Source of the DNA: Deltaproteobacteria bacterium
GTDB lineage: Bacteria; Myxococcota; Myxococcia; SLRQ01
Assembly: GCA_007130885.1 (NCBI GenBank)
Contig: SLRQ01000058.1
Span: 1 to 64,000, forward strand
Length of the DNA stretch: 64,000 nucleotides
Reading direction: 5' to 3'
Shown here: positions 59,105-64,000 of the stretch, one piece after another
Numbering within the stretch: the stretch's first letter is position 1
Layout: each line of letters begins with the position of its first letter
Made by a program: the position numbers and the translations under genes
Notes under the pieces: generated by a model
What the model saw: the letters and a program-made list of their open reading frames with translations, nothing else
Database searches by the model: none
Told to the model about the DNA's origin: nothing

Positions 59105-60052
59105 ATGGAAGAAAAGAACAAGGGCGAAACCCCTGAAGCAGGGGCAGATGATACTTCAGAGGAGCAGGAGCACAACGATTCCGCTTCGGACGGTTCGCCC
59201 AACGGCGAGGAGGGCGGGGACGGTTCCTCCACTGCGAGAGAAGGGTCGGCGCAGCAGGAAGATCAAGGTTCCCGGGAAGAGTTCGGCGTCGAGCCGGACG
59301 CCGACACCGATGAAGAGCATGTCGAGAATGTGTCTCCAGGAGACGAGCAAGTAGAGGCCGATTACATCGAGGTGGATGCCGAGCCCGTTGGAATCGAAGA
59401 CCAGGCCGAGCCGTCCGTTTCGCCGCCTAGCTCCGGAGCCGGCGAGGGAGTGGTGCGCGCACTATCGGAGCTTGCGCAGGCTCGGGACGAGCTGGAAGAG
59501 GTTCGAGCACGGGCCAAGAGCGGCGAGGATCGATTGCTGCGCATGGCAGCCGACATGGAGAACTACAAGAAACGCATGCTCAAGGAGCGTGATGAGGATA
59601 GGAAGTATGCCAACGAACGGATTGTTAGGGAGTTGCTTCCCGTGGTGGATAACCTGGAGCGTGCCATCGAGGCATCGGCCTCCGCCTCCGCCTCGAATGA
59701 GCAACTGCTTGACGGTGTGAAGATGGTGCGCCGGCAGCTGCTGGATGCGCTCGCCAAGTTCGGGGTCGAGCAGTTCAGCGCCGAGGGCCAGACGTTCGAT
59801 CCGGAGCAGCACGAGGCGATGGCGCAGGCGGATACCGACGAGGTCGAGCCCGGGACGGTGGTGTCCGAGTATCAGAAAGGATTCACTATGCATTCGCGGC
59901 TGCTTCGGCCCGCGATGGTAATCGTTGCGGCGGAGCCGGCGAGGCAAGACGAAAGAGAGCAGCAATCAGGCAAAGAGAACGGGTCGGGGAATGGGGGGCA
60001 ATCCTCTGCAACCTCCGAAACGGAAGCTGGATCAGAGGAGGAAGAGTCTTGA
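59105..60052 (+). CDS. grpE: GrpE nucleotide exchange factor with long acidic N-terminus
   Basis: 315 residues, longer than the usual 180-210. The first 115 residues are acidic and low-complexity. The GrpE core begins with the coiled coil ([20 protein letters not shown]) and contains [58 protein letters not shown] and [19 protein letters not shown]. It releases ADP from DnaK. The TTGA overlap with the dnaK start couples the two. Confidence 0.95.
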   Translation: MEEKNKGETPEAGADDTSEEQEHNDSASDGSPNGEEGGDGSSTAREGSAQQEDQGSREEFGVEPDADTDEEHVENVSPGDEQVEADYIEVDAEPVGIEDQAEPSVSPPSSGAGEGVVRALSELAQARDELEEVRARAKSGEDRLLRMAADMENYKKRMLKERDEDRKYANERIVRELLPVVDNLERAIEASASASASNEQLLDGVKMVRRQLLDALAKFGVEQFSAEGQTFDPEQHEAMAQADTDEVEPGTVVSEYQKGFTMHSRLLRPAMVIVAAEPARQDEREQQSGKENGSGNGGQSSATSETEAGSEEEES

Positions 60053-61872
60053 GCAAAGTCATAGGAATAGATTTGGGTACCACGAACTCCTGCGTGGCTG
60101 TCATGGATGCGGGAGAGCCCCTTGTCATCCCGAACTCGGAGGGTAGCCGGACTACCCCCTCGATGGTTGCTTTTACCTCGTCTGGAGAGAGGTTGGTCGG
60201 TCAGATAGCGAAGAGACAGGCCGTAACGAACGCCGAGAGCACCATTTACGCCACCAAGAGGCTCATTGGAAGACGGTTCCAGGAAGCGGAAGTCGAGAAG
60301 ACCCGGTCGCTGGCTCCTTTCAAGATAGTAGATGCGGACAACGGCGATGCCTGGGTGGAGGTGCGTGGCGAAAAGCTTTCGCCGTCCCAGGTGAGCGCCA
60401 TGATTCTTTCAAGAATGAAAGAGACGGCGCAGGACTATATCGGTGATGAGGTAACAGAAGCTGTCATCACTGTTCCCGCCTACTTCAACGACAGTCAACG
60501 GCAGTCGACCAAAGATGCCGGACGTATCGCCGGGCTCGATGTGCTGCGGATAATCAACGAGCCTACCGCCGCGGCGCTTGCTTATGGCCTCGAGGAAAAG
60601 GGCGAGAAGAAGGTGGCTGTGTATGACCTTGGAGGCGGCACCTTCGATATCTCGATCCTCCAGCTTTTCGAGGGAGTATTCGAGGTCAAAAGTACCAGCG
60701 GAGACACCTTCTTGGGAGGGGAGGACTTCGACCTTCTGATCGTGGAGTGGCTGTGCGACAAGTTCGCGGAGGAAAACCCCGGACACGACCTGAGAGAGGA
60801 CAGAATGGCCCTGCAAAGGGTTCGCGAGGCCGCCGAAAAGACTAAACATGAGCTGTCGAGCTCCACGGAAACCGACGTCAACCTGCCGTTCATTACCGCC
60901 GACAAGGATGGGCCCAAGCATCTAGTGACTACTCTGGACCGGTCGACTCTGGAGGATTTGGTGCGTGACTTGGTGGAGGGGACTTTGGACCCTTGCCGAA
61001 GAGCTCTAGAGGACGCGGGAATGACCGTCCGTGACATAGACGAGGTTTTGCTGGTCGGCGGCATGACCCGTATGCCTTTGGTCCAGGAAACGGTCGCTCG
61101 GTTCTTTGGCCGCGAAGCGCACAAGGGAATCAACCCTGATGAAGTCGTCGCAATTGGTGCCGCGGTGCAAGGAGGGGTGCTTACGGGCGAGGTATCCGAT
61201 GTCCTTCTGCTCGATGTGACGCCGCTTTCCCTGGGGGTCGAGACATCGGGTGGGGTGTTCACTCGTATCATTGAAAGGAACAAGACCATCCCTTGCAGCA
61301 AGTCCATGGTCTTTTCCACCGCCCAGGACAACCAACCGCTTGTGAGTGTCCATGTGCTTCAGGGTGAGCGGGAGATGGCGGAGGACAACAAGAGTCTGGC
61401 GCGGTTCGAACTGGTGGGTATACCGCCTGCTCCGCGAGGTGTTCCCCAGATCGAGGTATCCTTCGATATCGACGCGGATGGGATAGTGAGCGTTTCAGCC
61501 AAGGACCTAGGAACCGGGAAGGAGCAGTCCATTCGAATCGTTGCTTCATCGGGGCTAACCGAGTCCGAGATAGAGCGTATGGTCGAGGAGGCTTCCCGCC
61601 ATACCGAGGAGGACAAGGCGAAAAGAGAGATAGCCGATCTTCGCGTAAACGCCGAAGGATTGGTCTACGCGACCGAGAGGTCACTAGAGGAATTTGCATC
61701 AAAGCTGCCCGACGAAGTAACGGCCTCCATAAGGGAAGACCTTGGTTCCACCAAGGCTCTTCTCGAAAACGAAAGCCTGGAGTTGGGAGAACTCAAGGAT
61801 GCCCTGGAAAAACTAGAGAAGTCATCCCATCGAATGGCTGAATCCATGTACGGAGAGGCCGAGGGCGCCTGA
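60049..61872 (+). CDS. dnaK: Hsp70 chaperone DnaK
   Basis: 607 residues from a TTG start with GGAGG 8 bases upstream, overlapping the grpE stop. Hsp70 signatures: [40 protein letters not shown], and [21 protein letters not shown] substrate-binding domain follows ([20 protein letters not shown]) with a C-terminal lid. It is slightly short at the C-terminus, without the EEVD-like or Gly-rich tail. It works with GrpE and DnaJ from the same operon. Confidence 0.97.
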   Translation: MSKVIGIDLGTTNSCVAVMDAGEPLVIPNSEGSRTTPSMVAFTSSGERLVGQIAKRQAVTNAESTIYATKRLIGRRFQEAEVEKTRSLAPFKIVDADNGDAWVEVRGEKLSPSQVSAMILSRMKETAQDYIGDEVTEAVITVPAYFNDSQRQSTKDAGRIAGLDVLRIINEPTAAALAYGLEEKGEKKVAVYDLGGGTFDISILQLFEGVFEVKSTSGDTFLGGEDFDLLIVEWLCDKFAEENPGHDLREDRMALQRVREAAEKTKHELSSSTETDVNLPFITADKDGPKHLVTTLDRSTLEDLVRDLVEGTLDPCRRALEDAGMTVRDIDEVLLVGGMTRMPLVQETVARFFGREAHKGINPDEVVAIGAAVQGGVLTGEVSDVLLLDVTPLSLGVETSGGVFTRIIERNKTIPCSKSMVFSTAQDNQPLVSVHVLQGEREMAEDNKSLARFELVGIPPAPRGVPQIEVSFDIDADGIVSVSAKDLGTGKEQSIRIVASSGLTESEIERMVEEASRHTEEDKAKREIADLRVNAEGLVYATERSLEEFASKLPDEVTASIREDLGSTKALLENESLELGELKDALEKLEKSSHRMAESMYGEAEGA

Positions 61873-61895
61873 CTGGAAACGAGAAGCAAGACAGT

Positions 61896-63026
61896 ATGAA
61901 GCGCGACTATTACGAAGTCTTGGGTGTTCCAAAGCACGCCGGTGACAATGATCTGAAACGGGCCTACCGCAAGCTTGCTCAGAAGTATCATCCGGATAGA
62001 AACCCGGATGATCCGAGCGCGGAGGAGAAGTTCAAGGAGGCGTCGGAGGCGTACCATGTTCTCGCGGACCGCGAGAAGCGCTCTCGCTACGACCGATTCG
62101 GCCATGCCGGGCTCGGTGGGGCCGGCGCCGATCCTTTCGAGGGGTTTCGCGGAGGTGGCTTCGGTTCCATAAATGACATCTTCGGAGACATTTTTGGCGA
62201 CATCTTCGGGGGAGCCGGTCGCCGCGGGGCTGGGGGAGAACGAGGCGCCGACCTTCGATACGATCTCGAGCTCGAGTTCGAGGAAGCGGCTTTTGGAACG
62301 GAAAAGGTCATCAACATTCCGCGTCAGGTAACTTGTGAGACCTGTGAGGGATCCGGGGCTAGAAAGGGCACGTCTCCGACCCAGTGCAATACGTGTCGCG
62401 GCATGGGAGAGGTTCATCTCTCTCAGGGGTTCTTTTCGGTTCGGCGTACGTGCCCGCATTGTCAAGGTCGGGGCAGGGTCGTGACCGATCCTTGCGAGGA
62501 GTGCCGCGGCGCGGGCCGGGTGAACCGGGAAACCTCATTGACGATTACCATTCCTCCCGGGGTAGATACGGGTACTCGCATACGACACTCCGGTAGAGGA
62601 GAGGCCGGCGAGGCGGGCGGTCTTACTGGGGATCTTTATGTGGTTTGTTACGTCAAGGAGCACCCGCTTTTCGTTCGCCAAGACACCGACGTTTTGTGTG
62701 AGCTGCCCATAGGCGTTGCCACCGCGGCCTTGGGTGGCGAGGTCGAGGTTCCGACCCTCCATGGCAAGCTGAAGATGAAGATCCCCCCCGGGACGCAGAC
62801 AGGAAAAGTCTTTCGACTGCGCGACAAGGGTATACCCAAGCTCTCGCGTCAGGGTCATGGAGACCAGCATGTCCGAGTGGTGGTGGAGACTCCCACGAAT
62901 CTCAACACTCGCCAAAGGCAGTTGCTCGAGGAATTCGCGGAGATCAGCGGAAACGATGTCAGCCCGAGAACGAAAGGTTTTTTCGATAAGGTCAAAGAGA
63001 TGTTCAGCGCGGAGGAGCGGCAGTAG
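61896..63026 (+). CDS. dnaJ: Co-chaperone DnaJ
   Basis: 376 residues. J domain with [10 protein letters not shown] (HPD at 32-34), a Gly/Phe-rich stretch ([20 protein letters not shown]), and four zinc motifs of the form CxxCxGxG ([32 protein letters not shown]). A substrate domain with [20 protein letters not shown] and a C-terminal dimerisation region follow. Full-length type I DnaJ that stimulates DnaK ATPase. It starts 23 bases after dnaK. Confidence 0.97.
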   Translation: MKRDYYEVLGVPKHAGDNDLKRAYRKLAQKYHPDRNPDDPSAEEKFKEASEAYHVLADREKRSRYDRFGHAGLGGAGADPFEGFRGGGFGSINDIFGDIFGDIFGGAGRRGAGGERGADLRYDLELEFEEAAFGTEKVINIPRQVTCETCEGSGARKGTSPTQCNTCRGMGEVHLSQGFFSVRRTCPHCQGRGRVVTDPCEECRGAGRVNRETSLTITIPPGVDTGTRIRHSGRGEAGEAGGLTGDLYVVCYVKEHPLFVRQDTDVLCELPIGVATAALGGEVEVPTLHGKLKMKIPPGTQTGKVFRLRDKGIPKLSRQGHGDQHVRVVVETPTNLNTRQRQLLEEFAEISGNDVSPRTKGFFDKVKEMFSAEERQ

Positions 63027-63109
63027 GTATTGTCGTGTCCCAGCCTTGGCCGGGATCATGCTATCTTGCGGTCACTGCGCGAACTTCGATATCCGCTAGG
63101 GCACCAATC

Positions 63110-64000
63110 ATGCTGCGAGCACACTTCTTCTTGGGAATCGGCCTACTGGCGGTCCTTGCCGGTGGATGCCCACCACCTTCCCTGATCATAGACGGAAAGA
63201 GCAGATCCTACGAAGCAGCGGCGGCGCCGGTCTTCGATGACGCAAGGGATGCTCACGAGCAGGAGAGGCATGATGAAGCCGTTGAGCGGCTCGAATACTA
63301 TCTGACCAAGTTCCCGGCTGCCGAAGACGCCGATGAAGCACTTTGGCTTCTTGCGCAAAGCCGATTTGCCCTTGGACACGACTCGGACGCCAGGCAAGCG
63401 CTGCGGACCCTGCTCGAGAGACATCCATTGTCGACACGGAGGGCCGCGGCGAGTCTCGAGCTTGGCGCCCACCTGAGAGAATCCGTTGAGTATGTAGAGG
63501 CAGCCGCGGTGTTGGCGCCTGCCTATGACGAAGCCGTCGGCCGAATACGTATTGCTATCGCTTTGGAGCTGTTGGACGTCTATCTTGCTCTGGAGCACTG
63601 GACCAACGCGACTTCTTTGGCATCCGAGATCATCGATGAGGTAGACGACGGCGAGATCGAGGCTGATATGGCCACTTTGCTCGAAGACTTGATTAGTGAG
63701 AAGGTCTCGCAAGGAGGGCTGGCTGAGCTTCGCGAAGGTTTGCCGGAGAGATCCGCTGCAATGCCTCTCGTAGTTCGACAGATCGCGTTGATTCATTACG
63801 AGGAAGGCGACTACGAGCTGTCAAGCGAGACATTGAGCTCGTATCTGTCTCGTTGGCCGCGAGGTGACTTTGCCGAAGAGGCTCGAGAGCTGCTCGAACG
63901 AATAGAGCAACTCGGAAAGGTGAGACCCCGAGTCGTTGGTGTCGTTTTACCCCTCTCCGAGCGGTGGAGGCACTTCGGTGAGGCCGTCCTTCAGGGAATT
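63110..64000 (+). CDS. TPR/LppC-like periplasmic-binding lipoprotein (3' truncated by window)
   Basis: 297 codons are visible and the frame is open at the window end. The signal MLRAHFFLGIGLLAVLAGGC is a lipoprotein signal, with an AGGG-type site upstream. TPR-like helical repeats follow (AHEQERHDEAVERLEYYLTK, and DYELSSETLSSYLSRWPRGD near the end). A segment then begins RPRVVGVVLPLSERWRHFGE and continues AVLQGI, the start of a type I periplasmic-binding domain (LppC or leucine-binding-like). Such proteins activate penicillin-binding proteins or sense ligands. The rest lies outside the window. Confidence 0.8.
   Translation, partial: MLRAHFFLGIGLLAVLAGGCPPPSLIIDGKSRSYEAAAAPVFDDARDAHEQERHDEAVERLEYYLTKFPAAEDADEALWLLAQSRFALGHDSDARQALRTLLERHPLSTRRAAASLELGAHLRESVEYVEAAAVLAPAYDEAVGRIRIAIALELLDVYLALEHWTNATSLASEIIDEVDDGEIEADMATLLEDLISEKVSQGGLAELREGLPERSAAMPLVVRQIALIHYEEGDYELSSETLSSYLSRWPRGDFAEEARELLERIEQLGKVRPRVVGVVLPLSERWRHFGEAVLQGI

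Overview
The window looks like a chromosomal piece of a Gram-negative bacterium of the Myxococcota / Bradymonadales (former Deltaproteobacteria) kind. This is an inference from style: moderately high GC, very many secreted lipoproteins with Cys-rich Dickkopf/EGF-like spacers, DUF1566 and formylglycine-enzyme-like (FGE/SUMF1) lipoproteins, a MoxR/CoxE-type VWA pair and serpin and beta-propeller lipoproteins. No rRNA, tRNA, CRISPR array or complete insertion sequence was recognised. Both window edges cut genes.

Layout. 1-10.4 kb: end of a VWA/Cys-rich lipoprotein, a PD40 propeller lipoprotein, two distantly similar alpha/beta-hydrolase-like lipoproteins and an outer-membrane barrel between them. 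10.9-19.3 kb: MoxR ATPase plus VWA protein, a B12/radical-SAM-like protein with an atypical cluster motif, a DUF1566 lipoprotein and a large Ig-like lipoprotein. 19.3-33.1 kb: an accessory island. It holds a VKOR-DsbA fusion, decayed gene remnants, an ATC-hydrolase-like protein, a serpin, an ArsG/ArsF-like pair, a mini-thioredoxin, a CSC-motif permease and an ArsR regulator. It continues with FGE-like lipoproteins, a CcmH-like/DsbA fusion and two rhodanese lipoproteins. 33.1-35.4 kb: a classical arsenite operon (ArsR with CVC, ACR3 permease, tandem UspA). 35.5-45.7 kb: beta-propeller protein, radical SAM protein, GNAT, EamA transporter, Skp-like protein, thioredoxin, AlaDH-like protein, UMF1-family MFS, CBS and DUF4870 proteins. 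46.2-52.9 kb: a tightly overlapping RND efflux operon in which pump and TolC-like channel are one ORF. 53-58.8 kb: a kinase-like/PRPP-synthetase fusion, an M42 peptidase, a double GNAT and an ATP-grasp protein. 59.1-63 kb: grpE-dnaK-dnaJ, then the start of a TPR/LppC-like lipoprotein.

How the genes may work together. The most striking signal is a shared promoter architecture at four sites in the island: a -35 TTGnCn, the palindrome TTGGCCAA in the spacer, and a CAnnnn -10. The sites lie before the VKOR-DsbA gene, the permease operon, the arsR-like gene itself and the FGE/DsbA/rhodanese lipoprotein operon. I infer a single ArsR-family regulon coupling metalloid or organoarsenical efflux to envelope thiol-redox chemistry, next to a separate conventional arsenite operon. 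Family names come from remembered motifs. No database search was possible.
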